Source: Brachycybe producta (Eukaryota; Arthropoda; Diplopoda; Playtdesmida; Andrognathidae). From it: 64,000 bases of DNA. Of this stretch, positions 1-13,220 are shown piece by piece. Where the stretch lies: the NCBI GenBank assembly GCA_036925085.1, contig JAUPFP010000219.1:1-64000 (forward strand), written 5' to 3'. The notes below the pieces were generated by a model, which saw only the letters and a program-made list of their open reading frames with translations, did not search any database and was not told the origin of the DNA. Position 1 is the first letter of the stretch. Each line of letters opens with the position of its first letter. The translations under genes and the position numbers were made by a program.

Positions 1-746
1 ACTGAAGTTGAAATTTAAGTTGAAATTGAAGTTGAAATTGAAGTTAAAATTGAAGTTGAAATTGAAGTTGAAATTGAAGTTGAAATTGAAGCTGAAATTG
101 ATGTTAAAATTGAAGTTGAAATTGAAGTTGAAATTGAAGTTGAAATTGAAGTTGAAATTGAAGTTGAAATTGAAGTTGAAATTGAAATTAAAATTGAAGT
201 CGAAATTGAAGTTGAAAGTGATTGAAGTTGAAATTGAAGTTGAAATTGAAGTTGAAATTGAAGTTGAAATTGAAGTTGAAATTGAAGTTGAAAATTGAAG
301 TTGAAAATGAAGTTGAAATTGAAGTTGAAAATTGAAGTTGAAATTGAAGTTGAAATTGAATTTGAAATTGAAGTTGAAATTGAAGTTGAAATTGGAGTTG
401 AAATTGAAGTTGAAATTGAAGTTGAAATTGAAGTTGAAATTGAAGTTGAAATTGAAGTTAAAAATTGAAGTTGAAAATGAAGTTGAAATTGAAGTTGAAT
501 TTGAATTTGAAATTGAAGTTGAAATTGAAGTTGAAATTGGAGGTGAAATTGAAGTTGAAATTGAAGTTGAAATTGAAGTTGAATTTGAAGGTGAACTTGA
601 AAGTGAAGTTGAAGTTGAAATTGAAGTTGAAATTGATGTTAAAATTGAAGTTGAAATTGAAGTTGAAATTGAAGTTGAAATTGAAAGTTAAAATTGAAGT
701 TAAAATTGAAGTTGAAATTAAAGTTGAAATTGAAGTTAAAATTGAA
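1..746 (+). repeat. Right-hand part of a long module, cut by the window edge
   Basis: Dodecamer repeats with GTCGAAATT near 200, GGAGGT near 539, the GAAGGTGAACTTGAAAG block near 589 and GATGTTAAAATT near 635, ending in GAAAGTTAAAATT before the first punctuation element. This order matches the right half of the long modules ending at 6957 and 29696. Several 1-bp insertions are present (near 214, 290, 327 and 465). The module's left end lies outside the window. Confidence 0.8.
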
Positions 747-3700
747 GTTTAAGTTTAAGTAAAGTTAAAGTTGAAGTTGAAATTGAAGTTCAAATTGAAG
801 TTGAAATTGAAATTTGAAGTTAAGTTTGAATTTGAAATTGAAGTTGAAATTGAAGTTGAAATTGAAGTTGAAATTGATGTTAAAATTGAACGTTGAAATT
901 GAAGTTGAAATTGAAGTTGAAATTGAAAGTTAAAATTGAAGTTGAAATTGAAATTAAAATTAAAGTTGAAATTGAAGTTGAAATTGAAGTTGAAATTGAA
1001 GTTAAAATTGAAGTTTAAGTTTAAGTAAAGTTTAAAGTTGAAGTTGAATTTGAATTTGAAGTTGAACTTGAAAGTGAAGTTGAAGTTGAAATTGACGTTG
1101 AAGTTGAAGTTAAGTTGAAGTTGAAATTGAATTTGAAATTGAAGTTGAAATTGAAGTTGAAATTGAAGTTGAAATTGAAGTTGAAATTGGAGTTGAAATT
1201 GAAGTTGAAATTGAAGTTGAAATTGAAGTTGAAATTGAAGTTGAAATTGAAATTGAAATTGAAGTTGAAATTAAAGTTGAAGTTGAAATTGAAGTTGAAA
1301 TTGAAGTTGAAACTGAAGTTGAAATTGAAGTTGAAATTGAAGTTGAAATTGAAGTTAAAATTGAAGTTGAAATTGAAGTTGAAATTGAAGTTGAAATTGA
1401 AGCTGAAATTGATGTTAAAATTGAAGTTGAAATTGAAGTTGAAATTGAAGTTGAAATTGAAGTTGAAATTGAAGTTGAAATTGAAATTAAAATTGAAGTC
1501 GAAATTGAAGTTGAAATTGAAGTTGAAATTGAAGTTGAAATTGAAGTTGAAATTGAAGTTGAAATTGAAGTTGAAATTGAAGTTGAAATTGAAGTTAAAA
1601 TTGAAGTTGAAAATGAAGTTGAAATTGAAGTTGAAATTGAAGTTGAAATTGAATTTGAAATTGAAGTTGAAATTGAAGTTGAAATTGGAGTTGAAATTGA
1701 AGTTGAAATTGAAGTTGAAATTGAAGTTGAAATTGAAGTTGAAATTGAAGGTTAAAATTGAAGTTGAAAATGAAGTTGAAATTGAAGTTGAATTTGAATT
1801 TGAAATTGAAGTTGAAATTGAAGTTGAAAATGGAGGTGAAATTGAAGTTGAAATTGAAGTTGAAATTGAAGTTGAATTTGAAGGTGAACTTGAAAGTGAA
1901 GTTGAAGTTGAAATTGAAGTTGAAATTGAAGTTGAAATTGATGTTAAAATTGAAGTTGAAATTGAAGTTGAAATTGAAGTTGAAAATGAAGTTGAAATTG
2001 AAAGTTAAAATTGAAGTTGAAATTGAAGTTGAAATTAAAGTTGAAATTGAAGTTAAAATTGAAGTTTAAGTTTAAGTAAAGTTAAAGTTGAAGTTGAAAT
2101 TGAAGTTCAAATTGAAGTTGAAATTGAAGTTGAAATTGAAGTTGAAATTGAAGTTGAAATTGGAGTTGAAATTGAAGTTGAAATTGAAGTTGAAATTGAA
2201 GTTGAAATTGAAGTTGAAATTGAAATTGAAATTGAAGTTGAAATTAAAGTTGAAGTTGAAATTGAAGTTGAAATTGAAGTTGAAACTGAAGTTGAAATTG
2301 AAGTTGAAATTGAAGTTGAAATTGAAGTTAAAATTGAAGTTGAAATTGAAGTTGAATTTGAATTTGAAATTGAAGTTGAAATTGGGAGGTGAAATTGAAG
2401 TTGAAATTGAAGTTGAAATTGAAGTTTAATTTGAAGGTGAACTTGAAAGTGAAGTTGAAGTTGAAATTGAAGTTGAATTTGAATTTGAAATTGAAGTTGA
2501 AATTGAAGTTGAAATTGAAGTTGAAATTGAAGTTGAAATTGAAGTTGAAATTGAAGTTGAAATTGAAGTTGAAAATTGAAGTTGAAATTGAAGTTGAAAT
2601 TGAAGTTAAAATTGAAGTTGAAAATGAAGTTGAAATTGAAGTTAAAATTGAAGTTGAAAATGAAGTTGAAATTGAAGTTGAATTTGAATTTGAAATTGAA
2701 GTTGAAATTGAAGTTGAAATTGAAGTTGAAATTGAAGTTGAAATTGAAGTTGAAATTGAAGTTTAATTTGAAGGTGAACTGAAAAGTGAAGTTGAAGTTG
2801 AAATTGAAGTTGAATTTGAATTTGAAATTGAAGTTGAAATTGAAGTTGAAAATTGAAGTTGAAATTGAAGTTGAAATTGAAGTTGAAATTGAAGTTGAAA
2901 TTGAAGTTAAAATTGAAGTTGAAATTGAAGTTGAAAGTGAAGTTGAAATTGAAGTTGAAATTGATGTTAAAATTGAAGTTGAAATTGAAGTTGAAATTGA
3001 AGTTGAAATTGAAGTTGAAATTGAAGTTGAAATTGAAGTTGAAATTGAAGTTGAAATTGAAGTTGAAATTGAAGTTAAAATTGAAGTTGAAAATGAAGTT
3101 GAAATTGAAGTTGAATTTGAATTTGAAATTGAAGTTGAAATTGAAGTTGAAATTGGAGGTGAAATTGAAGTTGAAATTGAAGTTGAAATTGAAGTTGAAT
3201 TTGAAGGTGAACTTGAAAGTGAAGTTGAAGTTGAAATTGAAGTTGAAATTGAAGTTGAAATTGATGTTAAAATTGAAGTTGAAATTGAAGTTGAAATTGA
3301 AGTTGAAATTGAAAGTTAAAATGAAGTTGAAATTGAAGTTGAATTTAAAGTGGAAATTGAAGTTAAAATTGAAGTTTAAGTTTAAGTAAAGTTAAAGTTG
3401 AAGTTGAAATTGAAGTTCAAATTGAAGTTAAAATTGAATTTGAAGTTAAGTTTGAATTTGAAATTGAAGTTGAAATTGAAGTTGAAATTGAAGTTGAAAT
3501 TGATGTTAAAATTGAAGTTGAAATTGAAGTTAAAATTAAAGTTGAAATTGAAGTTGAAATTGAAGTTGAAATTGAAGTTAAAATTGAAGTTTTAAGTTTA
3601 AGTAAAGTTAAAGTTGAAGTTGATTTGAATTTGAGAAGTTAGAACTTGAAAGTGAAGTTGAAGTTGAAATTGACGTTGAAGTTGAAGTTAAGTTGAAGTT

Positions 3701-6700
3701 GAAATTAAGTTTGAAATTGAAGTTGAAGTTGAAATTAAAGTTAAAATTGAAGTTAAATTTGAAGTTGAAATTGAAGTTGAAATTGAAGTTGAAATTGAAG
3801 TTGAAACTGAAGTTGAATTTGAAGGTGAACTTGAAAGTGAAGTTGAAGTTGAAATTGAAGTTAAAATTAAAGTTGAAATTGAAGTTGAAATTGAAGTTGA
3901 AATTGAAGTTAAAATTGAAGTTTAAGTTTAAGTAAAGTTTAAAGTTGAAGTTGAATTTGAATTTGAAGTTGAACTTGAAAGTGAAGTTGAAGTTGAAATT
4001 GACGTTGAAGTTGAAGTTAAGTTGAAGTTGAAATTAAGTTTGAAATTGAAGTTGAAGTTGAAATTAAAGTTAAAATTGAAGTTAAATTTGAAGTTGAAAT
4101 TGAAGTTGAAATTGAAGTTGAAATTGAAGTTGAAACTGAAGTTGAATTTGAAGGTGAACTTGAAAGTGAAGTTGAAGTTGAAATTGAAGTTGAAATTAAA
4201 GTTGAAATTGAAGTTGAAATTGAAGTTAAAATTGAAGTTGAAATTGAAGTTGAAATTGAAGTTGAAATTAATGTTAAATTGAAGTTGAAATTGAAGTTGA
4301 AATTGAAGTTGAAATTGAAAGTTCAAAATTGAAGTTAAAATTGAAGTTGAAATTGAAGTAGAAATTGAAGTTGAAATTGAAGTTGAAATTAAAACTGAAG
4401 TTGAAATTAAATTTGAAATTGAAGTTGAAATTGAAGTTAAAATTGAAGTTGAAATTTAAGTTGAAATTTAAGTTGAAATTGAAGTTAAAATTGAAGTTGA
4501 AATTGAATTTGAAATTGAAGTTGAAATTGAAGTTGAAATTGAAAGTTGAAAATTGAAGTTGAAATTGGAGTTGAAATTGAAGTTGAAATTGAAGTTGAAA
4601 TTGAAGTTGAAAATTGAAGTTGAAATTGAAATTGAAATTGAAGTTGAAATTAAAGTTGAAGTTGAAATTGAAGTTGAAATTGAAGTTGAAACTGAAGTTG
4701 AAATTTAAGTTGAAATTGAAGTTGAAATTGAAAGTTAAAATTGAAGTTGAAATTTAAGTTGAAATTTAAGTTGAAATTGAAGTTGAAATTGATGTTAAAA
4801 TTGAAGTTGAAATTGAAGTTGAAATTGAAGTTGAAATTGAAGTTGAAATTGAAGTTGAAATTGAAGTTGAAATTGAAGTTGAAATTGAAGTTGAAATTGA
4901 AGTTGAAATTGAAGTTGAAATTGAAGTTGAAATTGAAGTTGAAATTGAAATTAAAATTGAAGTCGAAATTGAAGTTGAAATTGAAGTTGAAATTGAAGTT
5001 GAAATTGAAGTTGAAATTGAAGTTGAAATTGAAGTTAAAATTGAAGTTAAAAATTGAAGTTGAAAATGAAGTTGAAATTGAAGTTGAAATTGAAGTTGAA
5101 ATTTGAATTTGAAATTGAAGTTGAAATTGAAGTTGAAATTGGAGTTGAAATTGAAGTTGAAATTGAAGTTGAAATTGGAGTTGAAATTGAAGTTGAAATT
5201 GAAGTTAAAATTGAAGTTGAAAATGAAGTTGAAATTGAAGTTGAATTTGAATTTGAAATTGAAAGTTGAAATTGGAGGGTGAAATTGAAGTTAAAATTGG
5301 AGGTGAAATTTGAAGTTGAAATTGAAGTTGAAATTGAAGTTGAATTTGAAGGTGAACTTGACAAGTGAAGTTGAAGTTGAAATTGAAGTTGAAATTGAAG
5401 TTGAAATTGATGTTAAAATTGAAGTTGAAATTGAAGTTGAAATTGAAGTTGAAATTGAAGTTGAAATTGAAAGTTAAAATTAGAAGTTAAAATTGAAGTT
5501 GAAATTAAAGTTGAAATTTGAAGTTAAAATTGAAAGTTTAAGTTTAAGTAAAGTTAAAGTTGAAGTTGAAATTGAAGTTCAAATTGAAGTTGAAATTGAA
5601 TTTGAAGTTAAGTTTGAATTTGAAATTGAAGTTGAAATTGAAGTTGAAATTGAAGTTGAAATTGATGTTAAAATTGAAGTTGAAATTGAAGTTGAAATTG
5701 AAGTTGAAATTGAAAATTTAAGAATTGAAGTTTAAGTTTAAGTAAAGTTAAAGTTGAAGTTGAATTTGAATTTGAAGTTGAACTTGAAAGTGAAGTTGAA
5801 GTTGAAATTGACGTTGAAGTTGCAAGTTAAGTTGAAGTTGAAATTAAGTTTGAAATTGAAGTTGAAGTTGAAATTAAAGTTAAAATTGAAGTTAAAATTT
5901 GAAGTTGAAATTGAAGTTGAAATTGAAGTTGAAATTGAAGTTGAAACTGAAGTTGAAATTTGAAGGTGAACTTGAAAGTGAAGTTGAAGTTGAAATTGAA
6001 GTTGAAATTGAAGATTGAAATTGAAGTTGAAATTGAAGTTGAAATATTGAAGTTGAAATTGAAGTTGAAATTAATGTTAAAAATTGAAGTTGAAATTGAA
6101 GTTGAAATTGAAGTTGAAATTGAAGTTGAAATTGAAAGTTAAAATTGAAAGTTAAAATTGAAGTTGAAATTGAAGTAGAAATTGAAGTTGAAATTGAAGG
6201 TTGAAATTAAAACTGAAGTTGAAATTAAATTTGAAATTGAAGTTGAAATTGAAGTTAAAATTGAAGTTGAAATTTAAGTTGAAATTTAAGTTGAAATTGA
6301 AGTTAAAATTGAAGTTGAAATTGAATTTGAAATTGAAGTTGAAATTGAAGTTGAAATTGAAGTTGAAATTGAAGTTGAAATTGGAGTTGAAATTGAAGTT
6401 GAAATTGAAGTTGAAATTGAAGTTGAAATTGAAGTTGAAATTGAAATTGAAATTGAAGTTGAAATTAAAGTTGAAGTTGAAATTGAAGTTGAAATTGAAG
6501 TTGAAACTGAAGTTGAAATTTAAGTTGAAATTTAAGTTGAAATTGAAGTTAAAATTGAAGTTGAAATTTAAGTTGAAATTTAAGTTGAAATTTAAGTTGA
6601 AATTGAAGTTGAAATTGATGTTTAAAATTGAAGTTGAAATTGAAGTTGAAATTGAAGTTGAAATTGAAGTTGAAATTGAAGTTGAAATTGAAGTTGAAAT

Positions 6701-6957
6701 TGAAGTTGAAATTGAAGTTGAAATTGAAGTTGAAATTGAAGTTGAAATTGAAGTTGAAATTGAAGTTGAAATTGAAATTAAAATTGAAGTCGAAATTGAA
6801 GTTGAAATTGAAGTTGAAATTGAAGTTGAAATTGAAGTTGAAATTGAAGTTGAAATTGAAGTTGAAATTGAAGTTGAAATTGAAGTTGAAATTGAAAGTT
6901 AAAATTGAAGTTAAAATTGAAGTTGAAATTAAAGTTGAAATTGAAGTTAAAATTGAA
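747..6957 (+). repeat. About 6.2-kb cassette, copy 1
   Basis: Ordered modules of about 266, 1051, 1310, 215, 331, 1616, 194 and 1228 bp between successive punctuation elements. The opening 266-bp module contains GAAATTAAAATTAAAG, a subtype otherwise seen at 6958 and 29697, and in all three places it precedes a module of about 1050 bp. The copy carries many 1-2 bp indels absent from equivalents further right: an added A near 4320, a split GGAGGGTG near 5274, and CTTGACAAGTG near 5357. Equivalence to the next copy rests on module order and diagnostic variants, not a computed alignment. Confidence 0.78.
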
Positions 6958-9900
6958 GTTTAAGTTTAAGTAAAGTTAAAGTTGAAGTTGAAATTGAAGT
7001 TCAAATTGAAGTTGAAATTGAATTTGAAGTTAAGTTTGAATTTGAAATTGAAGTTGAAATTGAAGTTGAAATTGAAGTTGAACTTGATGTTAAAATTGAA
7101 GTTGAAATTGAAGTTGAAATTGAAGTTGAAATTGAAAGTTAAAAATTGAAGTTGAAATTGAAATTAAAATTAAAGTTGAAAATTGAAGTTGAAATTGAAG
7201 TTGAAATTGAAGTTAAAATTGAAGTTTAAGTTTAAGTAAAGTTAAAGTTGAAGTTGAATTTGAATTTGAAGTTGAACTTGAAAGTGAAGTTGAAGTTGAA
7301 ATTGACGTTTGAAGTTGAAAGTTAAGTTGAAGTTGAAATTTGAATTTTGAAATTGAAGTTGAAATTGAAGTTGAAATTGAAGTTGAAATTGAAGTTGGAA
7401 ATTGGAGTTGAAATTGAAGTTGAAATTGAAGTTGAAATTGAAGTTGAAATTGAAGTTGAAATTGAAATTGAAATTGAAGTTGAAATTAAAGTTGAAGTTG
7501 AAATTGAAGTTGAAATTGAAGTTGAAACTGAAGTTGAAATTGAAGTTGAAATTGAAGTTGAAATTGAAGTTAAAATTGAAGTTGAAATTGAAGTTGAAAT
7601 TGAAGTTGAAATTGAAGCCTGAAATTGATGTTAAAATTGAAGTTGAAATTGAAGTTGAAATTGAAGTTGAAATTGAAGTTGAAATTGAAGTTGAAATTGA
7701 AAATTAAAAATTGAAGTCGAAATTGAAGTTGAAAATTGAAGTTGAAATTGAAGTTGAAATTGAAGTTGAAATTGAAGTTGAAATTGAAGTTGAAATTGAA
7801 GTTGAAATTGAAGTTTAAAATTGAAGTTGAAAATGAAGTTGAAATTTGAAGTTGAAATTGAAGTTGAAATTGAATTTTAAATTGAAGTTGAAATTGAAGT
7901 TGAAATTGGAGTTGAAATTGAAGTTGAAAATTGAAGTTGAAATTGAAGTTGAAATTGAAGTTGAAATTGAAGTTGAAATTGAAGTTAAAATTGAAGTTGA
8001 AAATGAAGTTTGAAATTTGAAGTTGAATTTGAATTTGAAATTGAAGTTGAAATTGAAGTTGAAATTGGAGGTGAAATTGAAGTTGAAATTGAAGAATTGA
8101 AGTTGAAATTGAAGTTGAATTTGAAGGTGAACTTGAAAGTGAAGTTGAAGTTGAAATTGAAGTTGAAATTGAAGTTGAAATTGATGTTATAAAATTGAAG
8201 TTGAAATTGAAGTTGAAATTGAAGTTGAAATTGAAGTTGAAATTGAAAGTTAAAAATTGAAGTTGAAATTGAAGTTGAAATTAAAGTTGAAATTGAAGTT
8301 AAAAATTGAAGTTTAAGTTTAAGTAAAGTTAAAGTTGAAGTTCAAATTGAAGTTCAAATTGAAGTTGAAATTGAAAGTTGAAATTGAAGTTGAAATTGAA
8401 GTTGAAATTGAAGTTGAAATTGAAGTTAAAATTAAAGGTTGAAAATGAAGTTGAAATTGAAGTTGAATTTGAATTATGAAATTGAATTAAATTGAAGTTG
8501 AAATTGAAGTTGAAATTGGAGGTGAAATTGAAGTTGAAATTGAAGTTGAAATTGAAGTTTAATTTGAAGGTGAACTTGAAAGTGAAGTTGAAGTTGAAAT
8601 TGAAGTTGAATTTGAATTTGAAATTGAAGTTGAAATTGAAGTTGAAATTGAAGTTGAAATTGAAGTTGAAATTTGAAGTTTGAAATTGAAGTTGAAATTG
8701 AAGTTGAAATTGAAGTTGAAATTGAAGTTGAAAATTGAAGTTAAAATTGAAGTTGAAAATGAAGTTGAAATTGAAGTTAAAATTGAAGTTTGAAAATGAA
8801 GTTGAAATTGAAGTTGAATTTGAATTTGAAATTGAACGTTGAAATTGAAGTTGAAATTGAAGTTTAATTTGAAGGTGAAACCTTGAAAGTAGAAGTTGAA
8901 GTTGAAATTGAAGTTGAATTTGAATTTGAAATTGAAGTTGAAATTGAAGTTGAAAATTGAAAGTTGAAATTGAAAGTTGAAATTGAAGTTGAAATTGAAG
9001 TTAAAATTGAAGTTGAAATTGAAGTTGAAAGTGAAGTTGAAATTGAAGTTGAAATTGATGTTAAAATTGAAGTTGAAATTGAAGTTGAAATTGAAGTTGA
9101 AAATTGAAGTTGAAATTGAAGTTGAAATTGAAGTTGAAATTGAAGTTGAAATTGAAGTTGAAATTGAAGTTAAAATTGAAGTTGAAAATGAAGTTGAAAA
9201 TTGAAGTTGAATTTGAATTTGAAATTGAAGTTGAAATTGAAGTTGAAATTGGAGGTGAAATTGAAGTTGAAATTGAAGTTGAAATTGAAGTTGAATTTGA
9301 AGGTGAACTTGAAAAGTGAAGTTGAAGTTGAAATTGAAGTTGAAATTGAAGTTGAAATTGATGTTAAAAATTGAAGTTGAAATTGAAGTTGAAATTGAAG
9401 TTGAAATTGAAAGTTAAAATTGAAGTTGAAATTGAAGTTGAATTTAAAGTGGAAATTGAAGTTAAAATTGAAGTTTAAGTTTAAGTAAAGTTAAAGTTGA
9501 AGTTGAAATTGAAGTTCAAATTGAAGTTGAAATTGAATTTGAAGTTAAGTTTGAATTTGAAATTGAAGTTGAAATTGAAGTTGAAATTGAAGTTGAAATT
9601 GATGTTAAAATTGAAGTTGAAATTGAAGTTAAAATTAAAGTTGAAATTGAAGTTGAAATTGAAGTTGAAATTGAAGTTAAAATTGAAGTTTAAGGTTTAA
9701 GTAAAGTTAAAGTTGAAGTTGAATTTGAATTTGAAGTTGAACTTGAAAGTGAAGTTGAAGTTGAAATTGACGTTGAAGTTGAAGTTAAGTTAAAGTTGAA
9801 ATTAAGTTTGAAATTGAAGTTAAGTTGAAATTAAAGTTAAAATTGAAGTTAAATTTGAAGTTGAAATTGAAGTTGAAATTGAAGTTGAAATTGAAGTTGA

Positions 9901-12900
9901 AACTGAAGTTGAATTTGAAGGTGAACTTGAAAGTGAAGTTGAAGTTGAAATTGAAGTTAAAATTAAAGTTGAAATTGAAGTTGAAATTGAAGTTGAAATT
10001 GAAGTTAAAATTGAAGTTTAAGTTTAAGTAAAGTTAAAGTTGAAGTTGAATTTGAATTTGAAGTTGAACTTGAAAGTGAAGTTGAAGTTTGAAATTGACG
10101 TTGAAGTTGAAGTTAAGTTGAAGTTGAAATTAAGTTTGAAATTGAAGTTGAAGTTGAAATTAAAGTTAAAATTGAAGTTAAATTTGAAGTTGAAATTGAA
10201 GTTGAAATTGAAGTTGAAATTGAAGTTGAAACTGAAGTTGAATTTGAAGGTGAACTTGAAAGTGAAGTTGAAGTTGAAATTGAAGTTGAAATTAAAGTTG
10301 AAATTGAAGTTGAAATTGAAGTTGAAATTGAAGTTGAAATTGAAGTTGAAATTGAAGTTGAAATTAATGTTAAAATTGAAGTTGAAATTGAAAGTTGAAA
10401 TTGAAGTTGAAATTGAAAGTTAAAATTGAAGTTAAAATTGAAGTTGAAATTGAAGTAGAAATTGAAGTTGAAATTGAAGTTGAAATTAAAACTGAAGTTG
10501 AAATTAAATTTGAAATTGAAGTTGAAATTGAAGTTAAAATTGAAGTTGAAATTTAAGTTGAAATTTAAGTTGAAATTGAAGTTAAAATTGAAGTTGAAAT
10601 TGAATTTGAAATTGAAGTTGAAATTGAAGTTGAAATTGAAGTTGAAATTGAAGTTGAAATTGGAGTTGAAATTGAAGTTGAAATTGAAGTTGAAATTGAA
10701 GTTGAAATTGAAGTTGAAATTGAAATTGAAATTGAAGTTGAAATTAAAGTTGAAGTTGAAATTGAAGTTGAAATTGAAGTTGAAACTGAAGTTGAAATTT
10801 AAGTTGAAATTGAAGTTGAAATTGAAGTTAAAATTGAAGTTGAAATTTAAGTTGAAATTTAAGTTGAAATTGAAGTTGAAATTGATGTTAAAATTGAAGT
10901 TGAAATTGAAGTTGAAATTGAAGTTGAAATTGAAGTTGAAATTGAAGTTGAAATTGAAGTTGAAATTGAAGTTGAAATGAAGTTGAAATTGAAGTTGAAA
11001 TTGAAGTTGAAATTGAAGTTGAAATTGAAGTTGAAATTGAAGTTGAAATTGAAATTAAAATTGAAGTCGAAATTGAAGTTGAAATTGAAGTTGAAATTGA
11101 CAGTTGAAATTGGAAGTTGAAATTGAAGTTGAAATTGAAGTTAAAATTGAAGTTAAAATTGAAGTTGAAAATGAAGTTGAAATTGAAGTTGAAATTGAAG
11201 TTGAAATTGAATTTGAAATTGAAGTTGAAATTGAAGTTGAAATTGGAGTTGAAATTGAAGTTGAAATTGAAGTTGAAATTGGAGTTGAAATTGAAGTTGA
11301 AATTGAAGTTAAAATTGAAGTTGAAAATGAAGTTGAAATTGAAGTTGAATTTGAATTTGAAATTGAAGTTGAAATTGGAGGTGAAATTGAAGTTAAAATT
11401 GGAGGTGAAATTGAAGTTGAAATTGAAGTTGAAATTGAAGTTGAATTTGAAGGTGAACTTGAAAGTGAAGTTGAAGTTGAAATTGAAGTTGAAATTGAAG
11501 TTGAAATTGATGTTAAAATTGAAGTTGAAATTGAAGTTGAAATTGAAGTTGAAATTGAAGTTGAAATTGAAAGTTAAAATTGAAGTTAAAATTGAAGTTG
11601 AAATTAAAGTTGAAATTGAAGTTAAAATTGAAGTTTAAGTTTAAGTAAAGTTAAAGTTGAAGTTGAAATTGAAGTTCAAATTGAAGTTGAAATTGAATTT
11701 GAAGTTAAGTTTGAATTTGAAATTGAAGTTGAAATTGAAGTTGAAATTGAAGTTGAAATTGATGTTAAAATTGAAGTTGAAATTGAAGTTGAAATTGAAG
11801 TTGAAATTGAAGTTGAAATTGAAATTTAAAATTGAAGTTTAAGTTTAAGTAAAGTTAAAGTTGAAGTTAAATTTGAATTTGAAGTTGAACTTGAAAGTGA
11901 AGTTGAAGTTGAAATTGACGTTGAAGTTGAAGTTAAGTTGAAGTTGAAATTAAGTTTGAAATTGAAGTTGAAGTTGAAATTAAAGTTAAAATTGAAGTTA
12001 AATTTGAAGTTGAAATTGAAGTTGAAATTGAAGTTGAAATTGAAGTTGAAATTGAAGTTGAAATTGAAGTTGAAATTAATGTTAAAATTGAAGTTGAAAT
12101 TGAAGTTGAAATTGAAGTTGAAATTGAAGTTGAAATTGAAGTTGAAATTAAAACTGAAGTTGAAATTAAATTTGAAATTGAAGTTGAAATTGAAGTTAAA
12201 ATTGAAGTTGAAATTTAAGTTGAAATTTAAGTTGAAATTGAAGTTAAAATTGAAGTTGAAATTGAATTTGAAATTGAAGTTGAAATTGAAGTTGAAATTG
12301 AAGTTGAAATTGAAGTTGAAATTGGAGTTGAAATTGAAGTTGAAATTGAAGTTGAAATTGAAGTTGAAATTGAAGTTGAAATTGAAATTGAAATTGAAGT
12401 TGAAATTAAAGTTGAAGTTGAAATTGAAGTTGAAATTGAAGTTGAAACTGAAGTTGAAATTTAAGTTGAAATTGAAGTTGAAATTGAAGTTAAAATTGAA
12501 GTTGAAATTTAAGTTGAAATTTAAGTTGAAATTGAAGTTGAAATTGATGTTAAAATTGAAGTTGAAATTGAAGTTGAAATTGAAGTTGAAATTGAAGTTG
12601 AAATTGAAGTTGAAATTGAAGTTGAAATTGAAGTTGAAATTGAAGTTGAAATTGAAGTTGAAATTGAAGTTGAAATTGAAGTTGAAATTGAAGTTGAAAT
12701 TGAAGTTGAAATTGAAATTAAAATTGAAGTCGAAATTGAAGTTGAAATTGAAGTTGAAATTGAAGTTGAAATTGAAGTTGAAATTGAAGTTGAAATTGAA
12801 GTTGAAATTGAAGTTGAAATTGAAGTTGAAATTGAAGTTAAAATTGAAGTTAAAATTGAAGTTGAAAATGAAGTTGAAATTGAAGTTGAAATTGAAGTTG

Positions 12901-13220
12901 AAATTGAATTTGAAATTGAAGTTGAAATTGAAGTTGAAATTGGAGTTGAAATTGAAGTTGAAATTGAAGTTGAAATTGGAGTTGAAATTGAAGTTGAAAT
13001 TGAAGTTAAAATTGAAGTTGAAAATGAAGTTGAAATTGAAGTTGAATTTGAATTTGAAATTGAAGTTTAAATTGGAGGTGAAATTGAAGTTGAAATTGGA
13101 GGTGAAATTGAAGTTGAAATTGAAGTTGAAATTGAAGTTGAATTTGAAGGTGAACTTGAAAGTGAAGTTGAAGTTGAAATTGAAGTTGAAATTGAAGTTG
13201 AAATTGAAGTTAAAATTGAA
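6958..13220 (+). repeat. About 6.2-kb cassette, copy 2
   Basis: Modules of about 266, 1087, 1162, 215, 328, 1617, 204 and 1384 bp in the same order as copy 1. Indels are dense as far as about 11.1 kb, for example GAAGCCTG near 7615, GAATTATGAAATTGAATT near 8471 and GAAACCTTGAAAGTAG near 8877, then become rare. The last part (11633-13220) is clean. Its GGAGGT pair, with a GAAGTTTAAATTGG variant, is shared with 36213-37801, 40401-41989 and 59942-61493, which places it in the same module class as those blocks of about 1.55-1.59 kb. Confidence 0.75.

Larger units (their letters stand above)
1..11140. other. Indel-rich tract, mainly 1-bp insertions
   Basis: Modules whose cleaner counterparts occur at 30-44 kb here carry scattered 1-2 bp additions, such as GAAAATTG for GAAATTG, GTTTGAAATT for GTTGAAATT, GAACGTTG (near 888 and 8836), GAAATATTG near 6041 and GACAGTTG near 11099. 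They are not shared between the two 6.2-kb copies in most places I compared, so they arose after duplication or are consensus errors. Confidence 0.75.

Noticed and set aside
747-770. Punctuation element as a telomere-type repeat
   Set aside because: TTTAAG repeated twice does not match TTAGGG, TTTAGGG, TTAGG or TTAGGC, lacks a G triplet, and is followed by ordinary satellite.
747-770. TATA-like promoter in TTTAAG and TTAAAG runs
   Set aside because: Such strings are expected by chance in DNA this AT-rich, occur in every module, and have no gene downstream.
3634-3660. GAGAAGTTAGAACTT as a possible insertion footprint
   Set aside because: It fits two 1-bp changes in the usual GAATTTGAAGTTGAACTT within the indel-rich left tract. 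No target-site duplication or foreign sequence is present.
5054-5364. Short inverted repeats such as AATTT...AAATT as hairpins or terminators
   Set aside because: AATTT and AAATT occur throughout the array, stems would be about 5 A-T pairs, and no copy stands out.
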